Positions 1-5,269 of a stretch of DNA of 8,239 nucleotides are shown here, in pieces. Position 1 is the stretch's first letter. The number at the start of each line of letters is the position of its first letter. The position numbers and the translations under genes are program-made. Under the pieces are notes generated by a model. The model had not been told where the DNA came from and did not search any database. It saw only the letters and a list, made by a program, of their open reading frames with translations. Source of the stretch: Planctomycetaceae bacterium (GTDB taxonomy: Bacteria; Planctomycetota; Planctomycetia; Pirellulales; Pirellulaceae); the NCBI GenBank assembly GCA_005773145.1, contig SXHS01000129.1:1-8239 (forward strand). The letters are read 5' to 3'.

Positions 1-913
1 CACCACCCGTGCAGCTCGTGCAATCATGGCATGCCTTGGTGCAGCCCTGCTCGCAGCAACCGCGCTTCGATTCGCAGCAGCTGTGGCACTTGCTCTTGCA
101 GCAGATGTGCGCCAACAGGCGATCTCGCAGCGTCGAACGGCAGCACTTCTTGCTGCCGCAGCCCTTGTCGCAGCAGCCGGCATTCGCAGCGCCACACTTG
201 GGCTCGCAGCAACCTGGATCGGCAGCAGCAACGGCACCACACTTGGGTTCGCAGCAACCTGGATCGGCAGCAGCAACGGCACCACACTTGGGCTCGCAGC
301 AACCTGGATCAGCAGCGGCAGCGGCACCACACTTGGGCTCGCAGCAACCTGGATCAGCAGCGGCGGCGGCACCACACTTGGGCTCGCAGCAACCTGGATC
401 AGCAGCAGCAGCGGCACCACACTTGGGTTCGCAGCAGGCATTCGCGGCGCCACATTTCGGATCGCAGCACGCGCTATCCGAGCAGCAGCTGTTCTTGCTC
501 TTGCAGCAGCGCTGTTTGCTGCAAATATGAGCTCGTAGACGTTCCAACAATCCGGGGCAGCAGCATTTCTTGCCGCAAGAACTCTTGCAGCAAGCCCGTT
601 CGCTGCCGCACTTGGGCTCGCAGCAGCCTGGATCGGCGGCCGCAGCGCCACACTTGGGTTCGCAGCAACCGGGATCGGCAGCGGCAGCGGCACCACACTT
701 GGGTTCGCAGCAACCGGGATCGGCAGCAGCAGCGGCACCGCACTTGGGTTCGCAGCAGGCATTGGCCGCACTGCCACAGGCCGGCTCGCAGCAGCTGGCT
801 TTGACGCAACCACAATCGCCGGTTAGCATACGGTCGAGCAACCCGCCGCCGAAGCTTTGGGTGCAGAGGCCCATGCTCATCAGCAAAGACCCGACAAGAA
901 GATTCCATCTCAT
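1..913 (-). CDS. Exported cysteine-rich tandem-repeat protein (3' end beyond window)
   Basis: The frame is open from an ATG at 913-911 to the window edge, giving 304 codons with no stop seen. AAAGGAGA lies about ten bases upstream, a good ribosome binding site, and fixes the start. Residues 1-21 have one Arg and a hydrophobic core (WNLLVGSLLMSMGL), consistent with a Sec signal peptide. About 66 of 304 residues are Cys, mostly as CC pairs. A 15-residue unit, KCGAAAAADPGCCEP, occurs three times at residues 57-100 (one copy is 14 long) and five times at 164-238. Each array is followed by a related linker with KKCC, then L-x-(E/D)-R-L-x-AHIC (residues 115-144 and 255-280). A shorter relative, GLLDRML, sits at 25-30. 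The function is unknown. Planctomycete cell walls are reported to be protein-based and Cys/Pro-rich, so a disulfide-linked envelope protein is a reasonable inference. Metal binding is the main alternative. The reading frame is very secure and the function is not. Confidence 0.85.
   Translation of the reverse strand, partial: MRWNLLVGSLLMSMGLCTQSFGGGLLDRMLTGDCGCVKASCCEPACGSAANACCEPKCGAAAAADPGCCEPKCGAAAAADPGCCEPKCGAAAADPGCCEPKCGSERACCKSSCGKKCCCPGLLERLRAHICSKQRCCKSKNSCCSDSACCDPKCGAANACCEPKCGAAAAADPGCCEPKCGAAAAADPGCCEPKCGAAAAADPGCCEPKCGAVAAADPGCCEPKCGAVAAADPGCCEPKCGAANAGCCDKGCGSKKCCRSTLRDRLLAHICCKSKCHSCCESKRGCCEQGCTKACHDCTSCTGG
200..424 (-). repeat. Tandem array of five 45-bp units (C-terminal array)
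   Basis: Five exact-length 45-bp units begin at 200, 245, 290, 335 and 380 in plus coordinates, with partial copies on both sides. Neighbouring units differ by only one or two bases. Read on the minus strand each encodes KCGA(A/V)AAADPGCCEP. The period is a multiple of three, so gain or loss of units keeps the frame. Confidence 0.95.
614..745 (-). repeat. Tandem array of three 42/45-bp units (N-terminal array)
   Basis: Units start at 614 (42 bp, one Ala codon fewer), 656 and 701. They encode the same KCG-polyAla-DPGCCEP unit as the array at 200-424. The two 45-bp units here carry a CCC proline codon in DPG where the other array uses CCA, so each array seems to have been homogenised separately. 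Confidence 0.93.
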
Positions 914-922
914 GGCCCAACG

Positions 923-930
923 TCTCCTTT
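923..930 (-). promoter_or_regulatory. Ribosome binding site of the cysteine-rich gene
   Basis: On the minus strand AAAGGAGA precedes the ATG at 913 with about ten bases between. It is one of only two clear Shine-Dalgarno sequences in the window and decides the start of the cysteine-rich protein. Confidence 0.75.
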
Positions 931-1033
931 GTTTTGGAACGCCGAACTTCCACGCCCGCCTCCCTTGTCCCGCGGACGGTACGTAGCCCTATCGTCGCCT
1001 TGACCTTGCTGCAGGAACTTTTCGTTCGATTGT

Positions 1034-1058
1034 GTGACGCCTCCTGGGAGGCGATCAC
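1034..1058. promoter_or_regulatory. Imperfect palindrome, possible operator or hairpin
   Basis: CGCCTCC (1038-1044) and GGAGGCG (1047-1053) are perfect inverted halves around TG. GTGA (1034-1037) and TCAC (1055-1058) extend the pairing with one unpaired A at 1054, for eleven pairs in all. No T-tract follows on either strand, so a terminator is unlikely. It lies about 120 bp upstream of the cysteine-rich gene, where a transcription factor could bind. Its function is inferred from position only. Confidence 0.4.
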
Positions 1059-1423
1059 GCAAAGGCAGGGGCAAAGTGGGGTAGGGCCAGGTGGGGGGTC
1101 GTGGTGGGCAATTCGTCGTTCGCTCGGACCTGTGCGACAAATCTGGTCGAGCCAATCCTTGACTCGATACAATCCCTTCCAAGGTTTGTCGCAATGCGGT
1201 TGTGCCCCTGGCAGGCACGGCATTGGTTCAGGTTTCACCTACCGTATCGGCGAAAGCAGTCAAACGCCTTGAAGGAACGGATCTAATTTTCACTAAGTGT
1301 TGCAGGACAAGCATTAGCGCCAAATTCGGGAATGTGACCCTTGTTCGCGTGGGCGCGGTTGTGCGTGTTGTGCCGCCGACCGGTGCCGCCGACATGGGTG
1401 CGGTGGCCCGGCTTGTGCGGGCC

Positions 1424-1432
1424 TGGTAAGAT
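1424..1432 (+). promoter_or_regulatory. Possible extended -10 promoter of the receiver gene
   Basis: TGGTAAGAT matches TGn plus a TATAAT-like hexamer and lies 65 bases before the receiver start. An inverted repeat (1405-1423) ends directly against it. No good -35 hexamer is visible. Similar GGTATGATG motifs precede two other plus-strand genes at comparable distances, which raises the plausibility. Confidence 0.3.
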
Positions 1433-1485
1433 GTAGGGGCAACTAGTGGTGATTGTTGTCACTGTCGGGACTGGCGAGGGTTTTT

Positions 1486-1490
1486 GGAGG
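1486..1490 (+). promoter_or_regulatory. Ribosome binding site of the receiver gene
   Basis: GGAGG sits seven bases before the ATG at 1498. It favours this ATG over the upstream in-frame TTG at 1453, which has no such site. Confidence 0.75.
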
Positions 1491-1497
1491 AGGGGCA

Positions 1498-1872
1498 ATG
1501 ACGCGACGCGTGTTGGACGTGGGAAACTGTGATTACGATCACGGGGCGATTCGGGCCCTGATACAGCGACACTGCACCGCAGAAGTGGTGCGGGCCCATC
1601 GACAAGCGGACGCCCTGGAAAAACTCAAAGAGGGTCCGTTCGACCTCGTGCTGGTCAATCGTGTCTTCGATGAGGACGGCAGCGAGGGGCTGGATCTCAT
1701 TCGCGCCATGAAGGCGGATAACGACCTCACCCAGGTGCCGGTGATGCTCCTTACGAATTACGCCGAACACCAACAACAAGCGGCGTTGGAAGGGGCCGTC
1801 GTGGGATTTGGCAAAGGGGCGCTAAAAGATCCGCAAACCTGGGACCAACTGCACCCCTACCTGTCGGAATAA
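1498..1872 (+). CDS. Stand-alone receiver-like domain lacking the phospho-acceptor Asp
   Basis: The 124-residue product is the size of a single CheY-like receiver domain and has no output domain. The fold pattern is recognisable: acidic residues after strand 1 (D12, D14), strand 3 as FDLVLVN (48-54), strand 4 as VPVMLLT (80-86), and strand 5 as VVGFGK (101-106). The conserved Thr (T86) and Lys (K106) of receivers are present. The position that normally holds the phosphorylated Asp is Asn (N54, followed by RVFDEDG). D58 and D60 are nearby in the following loop. It is therefore probably a pseudo-receiver that acts by protein binding and not by phosphotransfer, unless a neighbouring Asp substitutes. 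No histidine kinase is adjacent. It is convergent with the small basic protein at 1902-2210. The start is set by GGAGG at 1486-1490. Confidence 0.85.
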   Translation: MTRRVLDVGNCDYDHGAIRALIQRHCTAEVVRAHRQADALEKLKEGPFDLVLVNRVFDEDGSEGLDLIRAMKADNDLTQVPVMLLTNYAEHQQQAALEGAVVGFGKGALKDPQTWDQLHPYLSE

Positions 1873-1896
1873 CACGCGGATCTGCACTCGCCGATC

Positions 1897-1916
1897 GCGA
1901 TCTACTCGCTGATCGC
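1897..1916. terminator. Weak inverted repeat between convergent genes
   Basis: GCGATC (1897-1902) and GATCGC (1911-1916) can pair around an eight-base loop at the junction of two converging genes. The repeat overlaps the stop codon of the minus-strand gene. There is no T-tract, so intrinsic termination is only a possibility. Confidence 0.2.
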
Positions 1917-2210
1917 TTCCTTGACCCGTTGTACGAAGTGCTGGCTCTTGCCACTCTTCGTCAGTTCCTCGGCGCGTTTTTCGGCCTGCTTTCGCTGACT
2001 GAATTCGTACAACGCCACGCGCTTCATCGACTGGTTGAAGACCCCCCAGAAGAGTTTGGAGCGAATTTCGACGGCCACTTTGGCGCGGCTTTTACGCGGC
2101 GTAGTCGAGGCGGCTCGCGTGGCCTTTTTCTTAGGGGCTGCCTTTTCCGCTTTTTCGGCTGCCTCTGCCTCGGCTCGTAATTCCTTGCGATTGACTATTT
2201 TGCGTGCCAT
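1902..2210 (-). CDS. Small basic protein, Lys/Ala-rich tail plus conserved-looking C-terminal domain
   Basis: The product is 102 residues from the ATG at 2210-2208. AGGTGG lies just upstream, and a GTG two codons earlier is the alternative start. Residues 1 to about 48 are low-complexity and rich in Lys, Arg, Ala and Glu (EAAEKAEKAAPKKK, TPRKSRAK), resembling histone H1-type or other nucleic-acid-binding tails. Residues about 50-102 look folded, with KLFWGVFNQSMKRVALYEFSQRK followed by a helical, charged end. From memory, similar tail-plus-WGVFD-S-MK-VA proteins occur as hypothetical proteins in planctomycetes. No enzyme motif is visible. DNA or RNA binding is an inference from charge alone. 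The gene is convergent with the receiver (29 bp apart) and divergent from the zinc-ribbon membrane gene. Confidence 0.75.
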   Translation of the reverse strand: MARKIVNRKELRAEAEAAEKAEKAAPKKKATRAASTTPRKSRAKVAVEIRSKLFWGVFNQSMKRVALYEFSQRKQAEKRAEELTKSGKSQHFVQRVKEAISE

Positions 2211-2282
2211 GACCACCTAACCAGGGGGAAGAGTCTTGGGACCGGACGCGGGGGCCGCGCTGGGTAGCCGCAGCCACGTTCC

Positions 2283-2303
2283 AAACGTCTTATGTTAACG
2301 TTT
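2283..2303. promoter_or_regulatory. AT-rich inverted repeat, possible operator or promoter
   Basis: AAACGT and ACGTTT flank CTTATGTTA. Another ACGTT lies just upstream. It is the only AT-rich patch in the intergenic region and is about 75 bp upstream of the minus-strand start at 2210, so it may be the promoter or operator of the small basic gene. Confidence 0.3.
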
Positions 2304-2441
2304 TTCGGTTCGGCCTGCCAGCTGGGGTCGTCGATGTTTTCCGCGTCGGACCCGCCGATTCGGTACTAAGGGGGGGGCGGGTGGTGCCGGCGGCCAGGTG
2401 GTGAATTTGGGGGCCCCAACACAGCGGCCAGCCATTCCAGT

Positions 2442-2450
2442 TGGTATGAT
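2442..2450 (+). promoter_or_regulatory. Possible extended -10 promoter of the zinc-ribbon membrane gene
   Basis: TGGTATGAT has the TGn extension and differs from TATAAT at one base. It lies 58 bases before the ATG at 2509. If real, it rules out the longer in-frame starts at 2398 and 2446. A short inverted repeat, GGCCG-AGG-CGGCC at 2451-2463, falls where transcription would begin. No clear -35 hexamer is seen. Confidence 0.35.
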
Positions 2451-2508
2451 GGCCGAGGCGGCCGCCCACGGGCCTATCTCAAGCGGTTGGGAAAGATGCT
2501 GGGAAATC

Positions 2509-3585
2509 ATGGCTGGGTCCGCTCCTTCATCGTCGGAAGATCCCTACGTGGCGGTCGTCTGTCGGCTTTGCCAGACCCGCATGCACGCCACGCGTGACCA
2601 GATTGGTAAGTCGCTGATTTGTCCCGATTGCCACACGGTCAATGTGGTCCGTGCGCCGCCCCCCAAGCGTGCTCCTACCCCGGTCAACTTGGACGACGAT
2701 TCGCTGTATACGTTGCGCGAGCCGGAAGTTGTCGAACGGCCACAGCAGTTGGCACGACAGCTGTTGGAGGAAGCTCGCCAACAGCTGGAAGCACAGCACA
2801 CGGCAGAGGGGACATCGACCATCGCGGAGGACGACGGGTCCGAGTCCGATTGGCGCTATCCGTTTCGCTCCGATACGCGTTTGTTCTTCGCGATGTCGTG
2901 GCCGGCCTTGGTCGTGGCGATTGGTCTGTTTTACGTGTTGGTAGTATTCGGACGGGAAGTGAATCTGAACACGGTAGTCCTGCCGCTGATACTCCCCCCC
3001 TGCGTGATCGTCGGTTTTGGGATCTTATTATGGCTCAGTACCGCGTGGCTGAGCATTGCGCGTGGGACGGCATGCGGCGTGGATCGGTTCGAATGGAGAC
3101 TGGAAATTCACCCGATGGATTGGTTCCCAGACTTTCTGAAAATGGTCGGCGCGGCCATGATCAGCGCCGCACCGGGCTGGGTCATCGCTACGGCCTTGGC
3201 GCCATCGCTACCCGTCGGCCGCCTATGGGGAGCTGCCGCAACGATGCTCATCGGCTTTCCCATCGTGTTGTTGTCGATGCTGGAACAGGATTCCTGTCTC
3301 TTGCCGTACGAGGCGAAGGTTTGGGCCAGTCTGCTGGGCCATTCGCGCGCTTGGAAGCGGTTTTTTTGGCGGGTAACGGGGCTGGCCTGCGGGGTGATAC
3401 CCGTGCTCGCCGGGTTATATAAGTGGCCGTTACTGGTAGGCCCGCTGGGGATCGGAGTGCTCGCCGCAGCGATCATGATCTATTTCCGATCGTTGGGACG
3501 GCTATCTTGGGCTTGCGGTGAGTCGGAGTCAACGGGGATTGGCGTGGCGCCGGGAGGGGGCGTGCCGCCCCCCTCGCGCACGTAG
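2509..3585 (+). CDS. Zinc-ribbon multi-pass membrane protein of unknown function
   Basis: The product has 358 residues from the ATG at 2509. In-frame starts at 2398 (GTG) and 2446 (ATG) exist, but their extra residues look non-coding and overlap a likely promoter. Residues 18-41 form a CRLC...CPDC ribbon (C18, C21, C38, C41) expected to bind zinc. A Pro-rich linker follows, then a Glu/Gln-rich helical stretch around 76-97 and an acidic patch at 107-114. About six hydrophobic segments come next, near 125-147, 156-183, 213-233, 240-258, 290-307 and 309-330. No catalytic motif was recognised. The arrangement suggests a cytosolic ribbon attached to an integral membrane domain. From memory, similar short zinc-ribbon-start proteins are common and unassigned in planctomycetes. 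The last 34 residues are encoded opposite the 3' end of the BFD-like gene. Confidence 0.8.
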   Translation: MAGSAPSSSEDPYVAVVCRLCQTRMHATRDQIGKSLICPDCHTVNVVRAPPPKRAPTPVNLDDDSLYTLREPEVVERPQQLARQLLEEARQQLEAQHTAEGTSTIAEDDGSESDWRYPFRSDTRLFFAMSWPALVVAIGLFYVLVVFGREVNLNTVVLPLILPPCVIVGFGILLWLSTAWLSIARGTACGVDRFEWRLEIHPMDWFPDFLKMVGAAMISAAPGWVIATALAPSLPVGRLWGAAATMLIGFPIVLLSMLEQDSCLLPYEAKVWASLLGHSRAWKRFFWRVTGLACGVIPVLAGLYKWPLLVGPLGIGVLAAAIMIYFRSLGRLSWACGESESTGIGVAPGGGVPPPSRT

Positions 3586-3821
3586 CGGGCCCGCAGCTCG
3601 GCATATTGCGCTGGGGTCGGCAGTGTGAGATCGGCCGGATCGCCCGCCCGGTGTTGCTGGAACAACTGTTTGAGAAACGGGCGGCACCAGCCGCAGCCAG
3701 TCCCTGCTCCCTGGCATTCGCTCAATTGGGCCACGCGGCTTGGCTTTTCAATGCGCAGATAATTGATCACCTTGCGGCGTGTGACGTGGAAGCAGAGACA
3801 CACCTCGTCATCGAGTTCCAT
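3480..3821 (-). CDS. BFD-like [2Fe-2S]-binding protein
   Basis: The 113-residue product has the bacterioferritin-associated-ferredoxin-like [2Fe-2S] domain at its N-terminus. This shows as CLC (C8, C10), then a helical region, then GAGTGCGWC (C43, C46), the C-x-C...C-x2-C ligand arrangement of that family; C36 is an extra Cys. The domain normally serves electron transfer or iron handling, either alone or fused to redox enzymes. Residues about 60-113 form a Pro/Gly-rich tail (GGGTPPPGATPIP) not needed for the fold. No strong Shine-Dalgarno precedes the ATG at 3821, but the start sits seven codons before the first ligand, as expected. It lies 69 bp downstream of the peptidase gene on the same strand and is probably co-transcribed. 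Its 3' end overlaps the membrane protein gene by 106 bp. Role and partner are unknown. Confidence 0.85.
   Translation of the reverse strand: MELDDEVCLCFHVTRRKVINYLRIEKPSRVAQLSECQGAGTGCGWCRPFLKQLFQQHRAGDPADLTLPTPAQYAELRARYVREGGGTPPPGATPIPVDSDSPQAQDSRPNDRK
3554..3575. repeat. GC-rich inverted repeat inside the convergent overlap
   Basis: GAGGGGGCG (3554-3562) pairs with the CGCCCCCCTC arm (3566-3575) around TGC, with one unpaired C. Because of this symmetry both strands encode a Gly-Gly-Gly-x-Pro-Pro-Pro string. The hairpin ends about eight bases before the plus-strand stop codon and could slow or end transcription at the collision point. No T-tract follows, so it is not called a terminator. 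Confidence 0.5.
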
Positions 3822-3890
3822 GGCGGCCCATTCTGCATTATTGCTGCGTTATTTGCCGTGCGTGGTGCACAGCGCGACATGCGTTGCGCG

Positions 3891-5165
3891 TTATGAGACT
3901 TGCGGTTCGGGGGTGGAATCGGTGGGGTGCTCCGATGCCGTGGCCAAACGGAGTGCAATACGGCAGGCCGTTTGAAAGGCGGCAATATCCAGGCCCTCGT
4001 TGCGCATATGAGGGTTCTGTTGCCCACATCCCAGCGTCACGGTCGGTATGCCGTGAGCCACCAGCCAATTGGCATCCAACCCACCATTCGTGATGGCATG
4101 ATGGGGCCATTCGCCCACGGAGCGCAGGACCGCTTCGGCGACCTGCACACACGGTTCCTTTTCGTCCAACAGGAAGGCCTCGTAGTCGAGCCGTCCTTCG
4201 ATTTTGACACGTCCTCGTTTGCCTTCTTTGGAGACCACCTCTCGGGCCGCTTGGCGAAAGGCTTGCACGATTTGTTTGACGATCCGTGTCCGAAAGGCCC
4301 GCTGATGGCTGCGGGCTTCGGCACGCAGAACGACGTGATCCGTCACGACATTGGTGGGGCCTCCTCCATGAATGTACCCGACGTTGCTGGTACCACGCTG
4401 ATTCCCTTGTTCAATCAATCCATGCCAACCCGATGTGTGTAGTTTGGCGATGGCCAATGCGGCGATGGCGATGGCGCTGACCCCACGTTCCGGCGCTCCG
4501 CCAGCATGACTCGCCTTGCCGTCGATGGTGATTGTCATCCGATAACCGCCTGTCGCGCCGATGGTCAATCGGGAAGGAACGCCACCGTCAAAATTGAAAC
4601 CCAAGGCGGGTCGGCCTAGTTTGCCGAGTTGCATCAGGCGGGCCCCTTGCAGGCCTGGCTCCTCCTGGACCGTCCATACAAATGTCAGGGGCGGGTGCGG
4701 GAGCCGCCGCCTGAGAATCTCCATGGCCGCCAGCAGGATCACGGCTGTCCCCGCGCGATTGTCCGCCCCCAAGCCGCTGGCTGGATTGCCGGACCGAAAG
4801 AAGAGCCCTCGTTGCATCGGTCGGCTGCCCACGCAGAGGGGAACCGTATCGAGATGGGCCATCAACAGGCGGCGCGGTCCCGGCAGGGTCCCGGGCAATT
4901 TGAGGATCAGGTTGCCGACCTCGCCCGGCGTGGGGGTGTGTTCGTGCGCATTGTCTGTGACAATCCAGGCGGGCGAGGCACCCGCTTGTTGCAATTGGCC
5001 GATCACATGTCGGGCCACGGCTCCTTCCTGGCCGCTCGGCCCCGGGATCTGCATCAACCGCTTAACGAGCAACACGCCCCGATGCAGATTGGGTTCGGGC
5101 GGCGCGTCGACCCGGCGCGGGGCCTGCTGGGATCGAGGAGGTTTTTTCTTGGATGATTTTGACAT
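3891..5165 (-). CDS. M20-family metallopeptidase, PepT-like
   Basis: The product has 424 residues from the ATG at 5165. An upstream extension in the same frame runs to 5267 but would cover the opposite gene's promoter region. The two-metal M20 signature is complete: HLDTV (H104, catalytic D106), GADNRAG (D135), QEEPG (general base E168, ligand E169), FNFDGG (D193), and the C-terminal ligand His in GCGQQNPHM (about H386). Between them, KASHAGGAPERGVSAIAIA and GGGPTNVV are typical of the dimerisation domain of PepT-like tripeptidases and related aminoacylases. A basic, Pro-rich N-terminal tail (residues 1-25) precedes the domain, and there is no signal peptide, so the enzyme is cytosolic. It should cleave small peptides or N-acyl amino acids with two Zn or similar ions; the exact substrate cannot be read. 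It is followed after 69 bp by the BFD-like gene and is divergent from rlmN. No clear Shine-Dalgarno is visible. Confidence 0.9.
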   Translation of the reverse strand: MSKSSKKKPPRSQQAPRRVDAPPEPNLHRGVLLVKRLMQIPGPSGQEGAVARHVIGQLQQAGASPAWIVTDNAHEHTPTPGEVGNLILKLPGTLPGPRRLLMAHLDTVPLCVGSRPMQRGLFFRSGNPASGLGADNRAGTAVILLAAMEILRRRLPHPPLTFVWTVQEEPGLQGARLMQLGKLGRPALGFNFDGGVPSRLTIGATGGYRMTITIDGKASHAGGAPERGVSAIAIAALAIAKLHTSGWHGLIEQGNQRGTSNVGYIHGGGPTNVVTDHVVLRAEARSHQRAFRTRIVKQIVQAFRQAAREVVSKEGKRGRVKIEGRLDYEAFLLDEKEPCVQVAEAVLRSVGEWPHHAITNGGLDANWLVAHGIPTVTLGCGQQNPHMRNEGLDIAAFQTACRIALRLATASEHPTDSTPEPQVS

Positions 5166-5216
5166 AGGGCATGACCCAAATGGAAACGGTCGCTCGCCTC
5201 TCCGATGCGATTTCAA

Positions 5217-5225
5217 GGTATGATG
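5217..5225 (+). promoter_or_regulatory. Possible -10 promoter element of rlmN
   Basis: GGTATGATG is identical to the motif before the zinc-ribbon membrane gene. It lies 45 bases before the ATG at 5270 and 63 before that at 5288. It sits in the 104-bp gap between the divergent peptidase and rlmN starts. No -35 hexamer is recognisable, so this rests on the repeated motif and position. Confidence 0.35.
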
Positions 5226-5269
5226 AGGCTTTTGAGACCCGTTGCCAAGATGCTTCCCCACCCGCACCT

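Larger units (their letters stand above)
914..1497. other. Gene-free intergenic region
   Basis: This stretch of 584 bases separates the divergent cysteine-rich and receiver genes. The open frames inside it have no recognisable family, no good ribosome binding site, and compositions typical of chance frames in GC-rich DNA. It holds the imperfect palindrome at 1034-1058, a short inverted repeat GGCCCG/CGGGCC at 1405-1423, and a possible extended -10 promoter just after that. No RNA gene was recognised. Confidence 0.6.
2211..2508. other. Divergent intergenic region
   Basis: This is the upstream region for both the small basic gene (minus) and the zinc-ribbon membrane gene (plus). It contains an AT-rich island with AAACGT (2283-2288) and ACGTTT (2298-2303) as an inverted repeat around nine bases. 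It also holds a run of eight G at 2370-2377 and the promoter-like GGTATGATG at 2443-2451. No separate gene is supported here. Confidence 0.5.

Noticed and set aside
200..745. CRISPR array
   Set aside because: The units are contiguous with no unique spacers and are translated in frame as a protein repeat.
9..804. Long open frames on the plus strand across the repeat arrays in all three frames
   Set aside because: They come from the 45-bp repeat, which has no stops in any frame. The minus-strand frame has a signal peptide, a strong ribosome binding site and a meaningful Cys pattern, so these are shadows.
861..913. Lipoprotein signal (Cys17 after MGL) in the cysteine-rich protein
   Set aside because: The residue before Cys is Leu, not Gly/Ala/Ser, so it does not fit a lipobox; an ordinary signal peptide fits better.
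474..1238. Minus-strand frame of 254 codons and the plus-strand frame at 934-1272
   Set aside because: The first overlaps the cysteine-rich gene in another frame, and both are Arg/Pro/Ser-rich chance frames with no family signature or ribosome binding site.
1893..1902. Perfect palindrome GATCGCGATC
   Set aside because: A ten-base palindrome made of overlapping GATC/GCGATC is expected by chance at this GC content, and nothing else marks it as a site.
2398..2508. N-terminal extension of the zinc-ribbon protein from GTG 2398 or ATG 2446
   Set aside because: The added residues have no domain character and the region carries a promoter-like TGGTATGAT.
3606..5223. Plus-strand frames opposite the BFD-like and peptidase genes (3606-3896, 3900-4442, 4561-5223)
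   Set aside because: They lie antisense to genes with complete metal-binding signatures and show no family features of their own.
5171..5269. RlmN start at ATG 5171
   Set aside because: It would leave five bases between divergent start codons and adds 33 residues without RlmN similarity. It remains possible but is less likely than 5270 or 5288.
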